From positions 744,001 to 808,000 of the forward strand of contig JAJTUQ010000006.1 of NCBI GenBank assembly GCA_021399445.1: a stretch of 64,000 bases of DNA, given 5' to 3'. Numbering within the stretch: the first letter of the stretch is position 1; each line of letters starts with the position of its first letter. Positions 1 to 12,536 of this stretch are shown piece after piece. The position numbers and the translations under genes were made by a program. Source of the stretch: Xylogone sp. PMI_703 (Eukaryota; Ascomycota; Leotiomycetes). The notes under the pieces were generated by a model. It had not been told where the DNA came from. It saw only the letters and a list, made by a program, of their open reading frames with translations, and ran no database searches.

Positions 1-107
1 GCTCAACCCTCATCCTAGAGAATGAGATCAGAAAAAATAACTACCAGAAAGAAGGAAACCAAAATATTGCCTTCTTCTGAATAAGAAGAAAAAAATAATT
101 CCCTAGA

Positions 108-345
108 TGACAAAAGAGTTCGGGCCATACAGCTATCTCGTCGTGGAGTATGCTGTATGCCTTACATCTCCCCTAATATATCAGTGTTCTCATAAGTTCA
201 CAATTAGGATTGGCTCCCGTAACAGTGATTGACCTGACACTCTGCCATGAGAGGCGCTGTTCACTGTTCCTTGGAGTACTGGTTTCCTATTTGGGAATAT
301 ATAGAAGCCAAGTCTCGGGGGAACGACGCTAAGAGCTGTCATTGA
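108..345 (+). repeat. Solo LTR-like copy, Ty1/copia-associated family
   Basis: The stretch beginning TGACAAAAGAGTTCGGGCC and running through TATTTGGGAATATATAG (ending at 303) matches, with a few indels, the reverse complement of 54630-54865. That right-hand copy lies next to copia coding relics, so both look like LTRs of one family. The 5' edge is set by the start of similarity at TGACA; the 3' edge is uncertain. No coding region follows this copy, so it is probably a solo LTR or a truncated end. Confidence 0.6.
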
Positions 346-856
346 GAATCAATCTCTTGTATATTGGTAACGTAAGCAACAGTACAGTAATGATTGACTA
401 TGCCATTGATTACTATGGCGGAGACAGGTTGATATATAATCGGGTAAACTACTAGGGGAGGTAGTACCAACGCTATCTCGTCTGGGCCTTTCGTTGAAGG
501 AGGTTGTTTCTGCGATCTCGACTACATATGATTCATATTCATACTTATTATGTATATACCAAGGATGACTAGTCCCCAAAAACTCAATAACGTTTATATA
601 GAACATATATGCTGAGTTCACAGTATATATTCACTGGATAATCAATAGCAGAGCACTTTCACGTCCCGGATTGTGACTTCAGTCATGTGCATAATGCTTG
701 ATGAGTGCTATATGGAGGCATTATTGGAGGACATCAAAGCTACCGGCGCTATAATCATGGGCAGGCACCCAAGACGTCTGTAATATACAGACGTCATACC
801 TGATAGAGAAACAACTAAGTCCTCAATCCTCATAACTAGCTTGCCTTCGCAACTAC

Positions 857-1617
857 TGCGACGTGCAACAAAAGGATATAGCACGATTTCAGCGTCTGAA
901 AACAAAAAACCCAAACTGGATCTAAGAGCACATTCTAAAACCTGGTCCCTGGCTGCGACTTGCAACAAAAAATGGCAGATTAGTCTTTCTATTTTAACTA
1001 AAGCTTGATCCCTGACAGCGATGTGCAACAAAATATTAGAATCACGAATCACCGTGAGAATATAATCTTGGCATATACTGCGATATGCAACAAAAAGATA
1101 GATTATCAGTCCTCTCTACTTGAATTACAGTGTGATCCCTGACACCGACGTGCAACAAACAATAACATATTAGTCTATTCTACTTGAACCAAAGCTTGAT
1201 CCCTGACAACGACGTGCAACAAAGTATTGACACCATGAAACTATGATCTTGGCATATATTGCGATTTGCAACAAAGTATAACAAAGTTCTGGTGGCGTTC
1301 AACAAAACGCTAAAAGGCAGCTCACTTAGATGTATTGGAATCCTCATGACGTGCAACAAAAACCAGAAGACATTCTACATCTACGGCTCCTACTCCTGCC
1401 TTGAGGTCTTGACACGAAACTGCGATTTGCAACAAAAGTTAGTAGATTCACTTACTAGTATCACGCTTGTACCTTGGCAGAAGGTGCGACTTGCAACAAA
1501 ATAACTAAAGGTGGTTCTATACCCTGGCTACGACGTGCAACGTACCAGAGAATATATACGCTAGGCCATTCTACCAAGGAGTCACTAGCTCTTGGCAGGA
1601 AGTGCGATGTGCAACAA
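857..1617. repeat. Degenerate tandem array, about 64-bp unit, 12 copies
   Basis: A core close to TGCGACGTGCAACAAAA recurs with its TGCAAC at 864, 961, 1024, 1086, 1151, 1215, 1267, 1352, 1428, 1492, 1536 and 1610. Spacing is mostly 62-65 bp. On the minus strand units begin TTTTGTTGCA, followed by RTCG and then one of two tails, GTCAGGGATCAAG or TATGCCAAGAT. Units drift too much for a recent satellite. Reading frames through the array are not maintained (64 is not a multiple of 3), so it is treated as non-coding. A lone core copy lies near 46640, and the TTTTGTTGCA box recurs at 52379 and 52521. Confidence 0.75.
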
Positions 1618-2428
1618 ATATTGTAAGGATCTTATTGTTCGAATAGATCTTCTATCATAGATACTTCCGGTATGTAACGGTCCAGATAGTCACGTTTCTT
1701 TGTTTAGAGTCTGAAGTAGTCTAGGTGTTGGTTAACATTTGCTATGAAAGCATTACTATCTTGAATAGCAGAGAACCTAGCCTCTCTAGGTTATATACTA
1801 GTCATATAGATTATTCTGCTTGTAGTAGATTGCTATTAAATCCTTGAAGTATGTTCGTAGAGATAGTATGTAGATCTGGAATCCTAGTTTGAAAATATCT
1901 AGCTGACCTAAGAAAATAATGATACAACAAAAGGTGCTATTGATTAAATATCCAAGCGGCGACTAGCTTTGGTTTGCATCAGGTTTTGATATAATACTAC
2001 TCAGTAGACCTAGATGCTATCTAATATGATGATTGACATCTCTGTCCGTCTGTATTCATAAATGCTAGTGAACTGATATATCCCCAAGGATTATGACAGG
2101 GCTTTGAATACGTCATTTTCAGTCCTGGCCGCCACCCTTTCCTTTAGTATCAAATACATATCGGATCATAGGCAAGTGAGTCCTTCAGAGTAGGTGTCTA
2201 TTGATTTGGCGTGTATCTTGAGACTCCATTGATTTGAATACCCAAACCATGCCACCTCCATTTTAAGCAGGATTTATAGAACCATAATGAGATATAGTCA
2301 GTTTTGTGCAGATGAGGATGTCTTCCTCTACCCTGCTATCAATTTTCATGGAGTAGAACAAAAAATGGTAAACAACAAAACCAAAAAGGTTTCAACAATC
2401 AGAGAAGATACTTAGAAAAAGACCTAAG

Positions 2429-2640
2429 TGACAAATGAGTTCGGACTTCCACAGCCGATCCACCGGGCTGCCGCCTATATCTCTGCTAATGTCAGTATTG
2501 CACTTCACCCATTAGATTTATATATTCCTTCCCTCCCGCGAACACGAGCTTGTCCTGACCGTTACCCATTATACCATAACGGCGCCACTCTGTGCTATAA
2601 AGTGCCTTCTTGTTTGGGCCTAAACAGAACTAACTGTTTG
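2429..2640 (+). repeat. Decayed LTR-like copy
   Basis: The start TGACAAATGAGTTCGG differs by one base from the start of the copy at 108. Further patches match (ATCTCTGCTAATGTCAGT against ATCTCCCCTAATATATCAGT). Similarity fades after about 2600. This is probably an older member of the same LTR family. Its boundaries are approximate. Confidence 0.45.
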
Positions 2641-3660
2641 GGAAAGTGGAAGGTCGCTAGGTGGAGGGCTATTTCCCTGGCACAGTATATAGCATGCTTT
2701 AGAATAAAGTCTGTGATTAGCTGTGAGATGTTAGGTCTAGTGCAGTCCATTGACGAGGTTGTCAACCTCTGACTTATCTATGATGTGGTTTTGCAGAGAA
2801 GATCGAGGAGGCATGCGGGATCAAAGCTTAACTGGATTGAAATGGCAGGGAAGAAACATAAGTATTAGTTCAGGGCAGGTGCTGTCGGTTGAACAGATCC
2901 CATTCTAGGTAGAGTCACACATAATCATCCAAGGCGCAATTCATTGACAGCATTTCAATTGAAGCAAGATCCTTTGATCTAGCCTTGCTATATGCATAGC
3001 TCCCTACTCAAAGTGAGGGTTCAACATGTATATACACCATCCCAAATTTGCATTTCCTTAGGGCGCTCCCTCACATTGGTATCTCCTCCACCTGATCAAG
3101 CAAAGCAAGCAAGCAGATAAAGCAAGCAAGCAACCAATCAACCAATCAACCAGAGAAAGCATCAAATCTAACACGTGCAAACAGTAAATCTAACAATTCC
3201 CAGCCCCATGACTGTCACTTCAGCAACAGAATTAATATTATTCGGACCTAGGTGTCCTCATTTGGAAAACCATTTCAGATCGCAAGCTTGACGACCATAT
3301 CCTTGCATGAGAATGCCTCTCTGCATGGATGGTTGGATAATCCTGCGCCCCCTAAAACCGCGGGGAACGAAACAGCCGAGCAACAAAGTACGAGCAAAAC
3401 TTGCTGAATTTTTGCCAGCCCAATTTCCTCCATTTTGGAAAGTCGCGCTGATCGACCACAGTACCATTAGTAAAAATCACAATCGCCAAAAACGCCTAGA
3501 AACCCATTGATGTGCATGCCGAATGCTGTGATATGTACCGCCGTGTTACCCTGTATGCGAAGACGTTCTAAAGTATGAGAAGAGCAAATTTTTTGTCATG
3601 TCGGTCGTGTCCTTTCCCGAGAAACGGAAAAGGTAGTAGAGTGTGATAAAGCTCACGATC

Positions 3661-5105
3661 TCAAGCGTCATCGGGATCAGGATTGGTGGCTCGGAGAATG
3701 GGGCCCTGCTGATGGACTCTTCTCGAGTAATCATGATCATCCCGGAGGGTGTTGACGCTGTCACGACTAGTGTTTCCTCCACGCTGGTAAACAGGAGCAA
3801 AGGGGTCAAGACGTGGGTCAACTGGCATCAGGCGACTTCTTCTTGAGCCGGGTTTGTTGAGAGCATCTGGTTCCCAAGTCTCAATGACTTGCCTGCCGTC
3901 TGTACCAAGAACATAACGGGAATTCTCGCTCATTGACCGAGACGGAACTGCTCCTGGCAAACCTGAGGAACTTCCACTACGACTTCCAGAATCTATTTTC
4001 GAAGCCAGAGTTTCTTGACGACGCTTTCTGATGTAGAAGTATACACCGGCAGCAATAATCGCCAATAGAGCAACGAGACCAATTGCAAGGCCGACTGCGC
4101 CACCAGTGCCGAGCCCTCCTTTCGAGCTCTTATGTGCAGTGGCCGCCGCATCGGGAGGAGCAGTAGGCGTAACTACGACGGTTTTAGCTTGTCCCGTGAC
4201 CGTAATAACGGATGTAACAGGCGTAGGGGTCCAGGATGTCGTATGTGAGGTACTCTTTGGTGTAGTCTAAAAATACCATCTGTTAGCCAGGATTCAATCT
4301 CATAATCTGAAAAATTGAAAAATTTTGTTTCATAAATCATCCTCGGGAAAGCCACCCCCCAAAGGAATCGGATATATAGAAAGAAAAAAGTTCCTACAGA
4401 GGAAGTAGAAGAAGTAGAACTAAGAGTTGAAGAGGTAGAAGTTGAAGAAGTTGTTGGTGGGACGTCCGTGACGGTCACCGATTTGATTGTTGTAAAAACC
4501 TGTCATCCAGCGGTCAAAACAGTTGAAAATGACATGTCTAGCAACATTACAGGATATGGCTTTAAAAAGGGGATAGTAATAATATATCTTTTTCTAGGGA
4601 TCAAAACGAGAAATGCGAGCACGCCTGCTACAGTACTAACCGATGGGGAAGATGTAGCTGAGGTTGACTTTGCACTACTTGCACCCTTGGTTCCTGAAGG
4701 AACTGTGTCCAGAGCAATGTAGGCAAAAAGACCTTTTGCTCCACAGATATCTGGAGGATATCCAGGACATGGCTCATTACAGTCGCCGACCGAAGTGGTC
4801 GCTCCAGGGACGTAATCGGAGCACCAACATGCGTTGTCCTGGAGAACGGCAAAAGCATAAGAGCTGTCACAAAAGTCGTGGCAAAGGCCATTGGACTGGT
4901 AGATACTGGTGTCTGTAGCATATTGTTAGTTACAAATGCCAACAAATGTGACCGATATCAAGGATTGCTTACTCTTGTTTGTGCTTGCCGTGTTAATGCT
5001 GGAGCAGTAGGAGATCGTGAGGGCAGAAACCACGTCTGAGAAGACAAGAACGTATAGAGCAATCAAAACGGCAGAAACGCCGCTCTTCCGTGAAGTAGAC
5101 ATCAT
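3661..5105 (-). CDS. WSC-domain cell-wall stress sensor
   Basis: Predicted exons on the minus strand are 4973-5105, 4641-4912, 4398-4499 and 3661-4266, giving 370 aa. All three introns have GT...AG ends. The start is one of two adjacent Met codons (5105 or 5102) followed by a hydrophobic signal peptide (VLIALYVLVFSDVVSA). Residues about 33-110 form a cysteine-rich WSC domain; visible pieces are GLCHDFCDSSYAFAVLQDN, ACWCSDYVPG and CNEPCPGYPPDICG. A Ser/Thr-rich stalk follows, then a glycine-rich transmembrane segment (LAIGLVALLAIIAAGVYFY), basic residues and a cytoplasmic tail of about 130 aa. This is the architecture of Wsc1/Slg1-type plasma-membrane sensors, which report cell-wall stress to the Rho1-Pkc1 integrity pathway. 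The family match is strong; the exact orthologue is not assigned. An alternative upstream Met at 5189 would give a longer N-terminus. Confidence 0.88.
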
Positions 5106-8100
5106 GATGAAGAATATGAGAGACGAGATCGATATCTTGATGGCGAATGCTCGACGCTTAATGGAAGAGAGATGGTTCCCACGTTCCACAGTTGTCTTTG
5201 ACGAAGATTGTCTAAATTTAACCTGCCGGTCTGATCGAAAGTAGACTTTGATGTGGTGAGAAAGGTCAAAGTCTCGGCGTTGATCGAACCATCACAGTGA
5301 ATAACGCCCTTTTCTTTGATCCGCCGCCAGGCTAGGCTCCGACTTCCCTCCCCAAGAACCGTCCAGACCAAGGCGGAAGGAACAACCACAACACACAAAC
5401 AATGATATATATTCAAAGATAGAAACCAATTGCAGAAAGAAACTCGAAGGCAGTTGTCGAAGGAGATCGTCTGCTTTTCTCCAACAAAGGTGTATCCGGA
5501 AGAAGAACTGGCCCGGTGCTGAAGGAAGAATAAGGACCTAGACTTCAGCAAGCTCAGGAACGAATATCCACACCACAGATGAACAAGGAGCAGAAAGCCA
5601 GTTGGCTCAACAATGAATGTCGATGAATACCGAAGAAGGGAAAGGAAGATATGCGAGGACCGAACGAATGCGAGTGCGACACAGGGCAACGAGTAGTAAT
5701 TCCCAGCGACGGGAAGAGCGAGCGTCTTCTCTTGTTGCTTGCACCTGGGGGACCCGGTGAAGGAGGAGAAAAAAGGCAGGAGCAGGCGAAACGGATGGAT
5801 TGGAGGGATTGGGACTTGGGACTTGAGCGACTGAGCGGGCGTGGAATAACGATGAGACAGGCTCCACGATTGCGCCTGACCGGAACAGCAGTAGTGTGCT
5901 TAGATATGAACAACGATCGACTACCCTTAAGTAGCACTGGCCCTCTCAGTACCACTGCAAGGGACCCTCCTGCACGCAGGTGGAACGAGGAAGATATAGC
6001 GACGGCGATGGCAAAAAAAAAGGACGAAAGAGTAGAGGAGGAGAGAAGGGAGAGTGAGGAGACAAGAGGGATCCGCCCATGGGACAGTGGGAAGGGGAGA
6101 GAGTGACTAGGAGAGGGCCAGAGAACAAGCATTGGGGCGGATTTGAACGCGATCGACGTGAGCTTCTGCTGTTTGGCTGCAGAGACCTGGCCTGCTCTGT
6201 GCTTTCGCGGGCAGGACAGGGCTTCTTGGGCTGGCTCTCCCGGGCCTCAAGCGAGCTGTCGTCTCCTTCCAGCTTCATCCTCTCGTGGGTCGAACCACAT
6301 CCACACACGGTGTCCAGCGGGTCACTGTGGTCCTTTCTCTCTATCTCACTAAACTCTTTCGAGGCCTCCGTGCCCCTGCTATGAGAGGACGTGCTATCTC
6401 CGTTCTGGCGTATCCGGGTCGGATTACAGAGCTGCTGCTGCGTGCGGTGCAGCACCGTTAGTAAGTAAGTGAGTACCTTCTCCATCATGATCGCTCCATT
6501 GTTGCAGCTGTTGATGTCTCTTGCTGGTACTTACTCGAGGTACTGTACAGATGGACTTTCTGCTGCTCCACTTTGCACTCATGGCTTCCCTTGGTACGGT
6601 ACGTACTCGCCCAGGATTGCCAATTAGACATTCTCCGTCAACGGCTTCCGGTCGCTCTTACAGAGGGAGCTGAGTACACTGGAGACTGGTATCAGTATGA
6701 AGCACACCGGCCGCAAATCCCAAGAGCTAGAGAATAATGTACAGTACAGTACACACTTGCACGAACGGGCACAACGACTGGTACAAACTGATACACACCG
6801 GCCACTGGGAGCTCCCACTTCGCAGCCTGGCTGCGAATCACCGCCCAGCATTGCCCGCGCTACAGCGTTCGTGGGGGAAGACAGCCACTGAGGTGGCCTC
6901 GCGTTGCCCAGTGCCAGCCTCTCTCTTCATGATGCTGTGGCAGCCCAATACCTCCATGATTGGCTCGCGGCAGTTTCGATAGCGCCGTGTCTGTAAATAT
7001 ACACCAGAGTACAACATAACCCAGACTCGACTGAGACTCCAGACAAAATCATTCGGCATCGGCGAGGAACGAAAGGGAACAAAGGGTGCCTTGGGATTCG
7101 ACTGTACTGAGTCGTGTGGAGTTGAAGAACGCACAGAAAGCACAGGAAGCATTCCATCCGTCTGAGGCGCACGCAGCGACTAGCCCAGCAGAGTCGCAAA
7201 CACCTCGTATCGCGCCAGGCAGGCCACCGCGCCACTGAGGGGATACGGGCTGGTCGAAGCTCGAAGTCGATGATGCTCGAGCTTTCTTACGGCTCTGCAT
7301 GCTGTGGTGTGAGTTCAGATGAGGGGAACGCAGTGGTGGGATTGGCCCTGGGACCGTGATTCCAGAGCCGTGGCCGTTGTCGTAGTCAGCAAAGACGATG
7401 GCAAGGTAGCATTTTGCGTTTATCACTCCATGCATGCATGCATGGCATTACAGTACCGTATACAATAATCGCACAGAAGAACGAGAGTACGGGGACTAAA
7501 ATTGGACCTCATGATCTATGATACGAAGGACTCGGCCACAGGAGCTGCCGTAACTCTCCGTTATCATCCCATTCATTGTCTTGTCTCTAGCAGAGAAAGC
7601 AGCAAACAGCGAACACAAAGAGTGTTTGCCTGCGCCTCAACGAAGGAGCTGTTTGGCTGTTTTAATTTTAAGAGGTTTCATATGAAACCCTTTCTACAGC
7701 ACAGTCTGACCGAGAAGAGATTGCCCAGCACAATTTGCACGCCAAATGCAGTTTACTGAAACATGCTACTGATCCACATTAGGCCTAGCGCCATCGGGGG
7801 CTTGGGGAGTGCCCTGAGCCCGATCCCGTGTTGACGATCAACGTCATCGTCCACTAAAACACTGCTGCTGCGTCGTCAGATCAGACGCCAGCTCGTCACC
7901 TTTCTGCCAGCGTGCACAAATCTTGCATAAATACGGTTATGCAGGCTCATGCACTGTGGTTGCCAGATTCTTTTTTTGGATATCACAGTAACAACATCTG
8001 CACCTCTCTCACGGCGATCAACTGGCAAACATCTCTACGAAATACGACAGGTTTTATTTCACTTTATTTTCATCCAATTGCAATGACCAGTACGAGGTTA

Positions 8101-11100
8101 ATACGCCAATAACCACCCCTGGCTGAAACTCCACATTGTGCGCTCCTCAACTTGGTGCCAAGGGATTGTGGATGTGCCCAAGCTCGTCGAAGGATCCAGC
8201 CGTGATCGTCAACGTCAAAAAGTCACTTGGTCCCCAGCGACAAAAAAGCAAACTCATCTCGACTTCTAGAAACTCCGCGCTCGTCGTCTGCATCGCTTTC
8301 CAGATATCTTCGCCCTCTTCCCCCACCCGCTGCGGGCGTTATCACCATCAGGAGATACTTTTTGTATGCCCCCAAAGTGACATTTCTAGGAGCAAACACT
8401 CCGCAGCGTAGCATTTGGCGCAATTGCGGCCTGCGGTATCTCCAGGGGCAACACGCAATACTCACTCGCTCGCCGTGCTTCCTCGATGTGAAATTCGTGC
8501 ATCGCGGCCGCACTCCTGGCCCTATGGAAATTGACCGGATTCGGCCATTCTCTTGGATTATTTAATTCGGCCCATTGGATTACAACCCACCACTGCAGGA
8601 GTTCATTATTATTAATCTATTTCATAAGTTCCCTCCATGCGAAGGCCCCCAATAGTGCTGGATAATGTCACTCATGCATATCCTCTCTCCGTGAGCATAT
8701 CTTATCGTCGCGCTAGATTTCTTGTTTCTTCTGCATATCTTCCCCTCCCCTCTCCACTTCTTTCCTTGGTTGCTGCCGACGCCAGGAGGGGGCGATTCTG
8801 CGTGCTGTCGCCGAGCATGTGAAGCGTCTGAAGCTACTGTACTGTACTGCTGGTTCCCCCCTGCAGATCTTAATCGCGACTAATGAGCATCGGCAAAACT
8901 CGTCCTGTACAGTCACAAATTGCCTGGATTGATTCCTCTGTATCTGAGGTACCTCCGTAGCTGGTATGGCACCTGATAATCGGTTCCAGCAAATGCAATT
9001 GATGACAGAGATATCTACTGGAGCGGATCCAGAGTTGCGATCGAGTCATCATACCGGTACGCCCGATGCGAACAAATTTCGAGCAGAAGCGTGGTTCTTG
9101 GCGCTTCCTCATCTCAGATCTCGCCAATCTCGGCAAGTAACCACAGAGTGGAATGATGATGGCTGTACGGCACCGGTACTGCATCCGTCGCGGGCACCAT
9201 CATAACTCAATTGACAGTGTGTTGAGATACGGGAGCCACGGCATTTCCAATCAGGCTACGGTTGCGATGATTTGCAGTGATGTGCTACCCTTAAGTCTGC
9301 GGAATGATTGATATCGCGCCTGTATGGTCCGCTGAGGCGGGTGGTATCCCCATAAAATATTTCAGCTCTCTCTGCTAGCGCAATGGAGCAAATCACCAGC
9401 CGTCCAGGGCAGAGGACAACGTCATTCGCCATTACGTCTAGCCCATTGGGTATTTCGACTCTGGGGCAAGTACGACAACTGTAACATTAAGGGTTGTCGA
9501 GCCTTTTTTCTTCTTCTTCTCCCCATATTACATCACTTTTATCCACGTGAATCGAGAAGGTAGGAAGATTTCTCTATGCTCCATCAAAATCTCCAGGTGG
9601 GCTCTCTCTTTACCAAGGTTCAGGTTGTTTCCCTTTCTAAGTGGGGTTCTCCCTTGTTCCCCTGAAAATCAGGAACGGGAAGGACTACATCGGTGGCCCG
9701 TGATTGTCAGGAACCAATTAATCATGGTGTTAGACAACCTGAAGGGACGGACTGACCACAACCAGACACCTATTTCTAGATTTTGTGGATTTGAATTGGG
9801 GCCTTCGATCTACCTAATCTTTGTTTCATCTCAAAATATTCCTTGCTTCGAGATTCTGGAGTAACATGGATCGTGATCGGCAGGTACTCGAGACAAACTT
9901 GGAATTTTCATCCTAAGTCGTCATTCCCCAGCTATTTTATAATTTCTTTTCCTGTCCACATTCGAGATTTCCCAAATCTCAAACCGCCCCTGACTAGTTA
10001 AACGAAGCATGTACCACGTCATCATTTCAGAGATGGGATCAACTGAGGATTGTTAGCAATAGTGGTTTGAGAGTGTAGTCATTATCCCAGTAGAAGATAT
10101 TTTGGTGAGAATCGATTCACCATCATGACTTCACATTGGCATAATATGCTACCTGGTGCAATTTGATTCACTGGAGGCATACGAATCATACTTCATGGAG
10201 CTGGCTGATATCTACTCGGCCCATTAGATTCGCCTCCATCCTAGAGCTGCATCAGTTGTCTCAATGGAGGTAAACAGAGCTGTTTCACATCAAATGAATG
10301 ATATCTCCGGGCTTCATCAAATTACCTCGCGGTTCAGAATGTCGTTCCAAATTGAAAAGTTTACAAAGTCGAGATGAAGTGAAATCAGACGTACTGTTGC
10401 AAATAGTGGTACCTCAGTACGGGTTCGATCAATATGACTGTTACAAATAATGTTACTGTCCTGTCGTGCCTGTCTAGTACGTTACTAGTAATGAATATGA
10501 GATTTGGTAGTCTTGACTCGTTTTTCCCTTTTAATTCTATCCTTCAACTTGGTCTCATACTGTGAATCGTTGAACGATATCTCTTTAAAACACTTATATA
10601 ACAGCTGTTGCTCTATTTACTCCCATCAAGAATGATATAAAAAGGCTGAAGATAAAGACACATCATTCTTATCAATGATATAGAACCACTTATGTCCAAC
10701 TAGTTACATCTCTACTATATCCATTGACCATAGGGTATTGCACATCCACAGATACTGTCCAACTATAGTTTATCCACGATGCCTACCATTACACAATCAA
10801 AACTTCAGTCTCCACCTCTTGTCCCATCATCATGCACTTAACAAATAACACTTTATCGTGTTCACACAAGGCACAGCTACGGGCACGTCAGGAAAAGGAA
10901 ACTGTTTGCTTCGGTTTATTCAAAACAAACAATAACAAACAAACAGGTTGCTAACAAATCAGACAAAGCACCTTAATTTATACAATCTACAAATTCACCT
11001 GAGCGCCTAAACGCGTAATGGCATGGAAACAAAGAGATAACGGACGTAGTAAACCCACAGACCAAAACCCACCCTCTAACGTCATCACATTGACGCTAAG

Positions 11101-11737
11101 CTCTCCGTTCGACGGATTAAAATCGACAACGGCAGAGAATTCGACCGTTACAAAATCCGTCACGACGGCCATGAACTACTGAAGTGACAACGACGGACAG
11201 CAGATGACGAAAATCAGACCAAGGAGGAAACTGCCCACTCCCCACTCCTCACTCCCTGTGGTGACTCCATGGTCGACGCCATTGTCTCTGCAGGAAGAAG
11301 AGAAAGAAAAAAGGGGAGCAAAGAGGATGGGGAGATGGCCTTTTATAAGATTTTTAGCGTAGTTCGAAGGTGCTGTGGTGCTGCGTGGGCGCTTGGGATG
11401 GATGGGTTTAGCGTGAAGGGAGGTGAAGTGAAGAGTTGGGTTTGAGGTTGCTCCTTTTCTTTTTCCCTGTCTTATTCTTTATCGGTGTTGATTTGTTCTT
11501 TTAGATGATGCTTGAAGAGCACTGAGTTCCTCTTGGTATGTTATATGCGCTGACTTAAGCAAAGAATTATCACTACTTGCAACATGTGTGTGTTGATGAT
11601 AACTGTTCTGCAGAGAACTCATCCAAGACATCAAACAGAGGTAGCTAATAGAACTTGTATCAGAAACGTGAACTACACTCCTATCAAACCAACTGGATTC
11701 TCTCCACCACTCAAACTCACAAGACTGCAATCCCAAA
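5106..11737. other. Long gene-free region upstream of the WSC gene
   Basis: Both strands carry overlapping open frames of up to about 195 codons (5.1-7.4 kb), but they are low-complexity Ser/Arg/Pro mirror frames in a C/G-richer stretch and match no family I know. The left 1-2 kb is probably the leader and promoter of the WSC gene. Short palindromic runs of TACTGTAC type are frequent between 6.5 and 9.2 kb. From 9.9 to 11 kb the DNA is AT-rich without visible features. A 61-codon minus-strand frame at 10987-11172 is unremarkable. Confidence 0.5.
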
Positions 11738-12240
11738 TTTCGTTGCGAGTCTTGAATCGAAAAACCGTCACTATATATCTCGGCGTGTCAATCGTCAAAT
11801 AGGATAGAAGCATTTACGGCAGGAGAGATTCCGTTGCGTATCTCGTTCGTAAAACCACCGTTGGTTTGCTCAATACTCGCGAGCCAAGAGTTAGATGAAT
11901 GTTTATTATCCTTGTGCTAGTTAACACTACTTGACTTTTCACGGCGAGGTCACAAAGGGGGGTCGAAGTTTGATAGAGAATCAGTTATGAATAATAGAAG
12001 AATGTTCAACCAGTTCAAGTTAAATATATTTCGTTGCGTCTCTTCGCTCTTCAAATCTTCACTATATATCTCGGCGCCGTTGTGAATATGGCTATGACTT
12101 TTACCATTTTCCGTTGCGTATCTGAGATGTGAAATTCTTCACTATAAAGCTCGGCATGTTGTTTTTCTATTGAATATGAGCCGTATTTGTCTGTTTCGTT
12201 GCAGGTCTTATGATTAGCTTCATCACTATAACTCTTAGCA
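11738..12240 (+). repeat. Bipartite short-repeat cluster, 5 copies
   Basis: Units begin TTTCGTTGCG or TTCCGTTGCG (box A) at 11738, about 11829, 12029, 12109 and 12194. In the copies at 11738, 12029 and 12109 a second box, TCTCGGC or GCTCGGC, starts exactly 40 bp after the first base of box A (11778, 12069, 12149). Box B is preceded by TCACTATATA or TCACTATAAA. The last copy is one base shorter with TCTTAGC, and the 11829 copy has lost box B. Two more units with the same spacing lie at 52379 and 52521. No open reading frame runs through the cluster. Confidence 0.7.
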
Positions 12241-12536
12241 CTCTCAGTTTTCGGATGTTATTATATGCAGATATAATTTCCATATATTTAACTCGTGCTG
12301 ATCCGATCCAAAACTACATACAAGAAATTCAATCAATCATGCATAACCTAACCCAAACTCTTCTAGATATAAACGATTGTCCCGTGTCCATATCAGAATA
12401 TTCACAGATAGCCGATCCCATATAAACTCCATACCCTCAAAATCAAAACGCCAATGTCCTCCCTACCCACTTGCTCGTGTCACATATAATCGTCCACTTC
12501 ATTCGACTTCAACAACAGCCAGTGGGTACTCCTCAA

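Larger units (their letters stand above)
1..3660. other. Gene-free, repeat-bearing flank
   Basis: Only short, unsupported open frames occur here. The stretch holds two LTR-like copies, the 64-bp array, and a simple AAGC/AACC-type repeat at about 3098-3153. From 1620 to 2400 the DNA is AT-rich with no recognisable structure. The 3' flank of the WSC gene occupies the right edge. Confidence 0.6.

Noticed and set aside
708..1052. 114-codon minus-strand frame with repeated LLHIAVRDQ-like text
   Set aside because: The text comes from the 64-bp repeat read in one frame; other copies shift frame or stop, so coding is unlikely.
857..1617. Possible CRISPR-like array of repeats and spacers
   Set aside because: The context is a eukaryotic genome, spacers resemble each other, repeat cores drift, and there are no cas genes.
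5102..6488. Overlapping frames of up to 195 codons on both strands
   Set aside because: Low-complexity mirror frames in C/G-rich leader DNA, with no domain, signal or splice logic.
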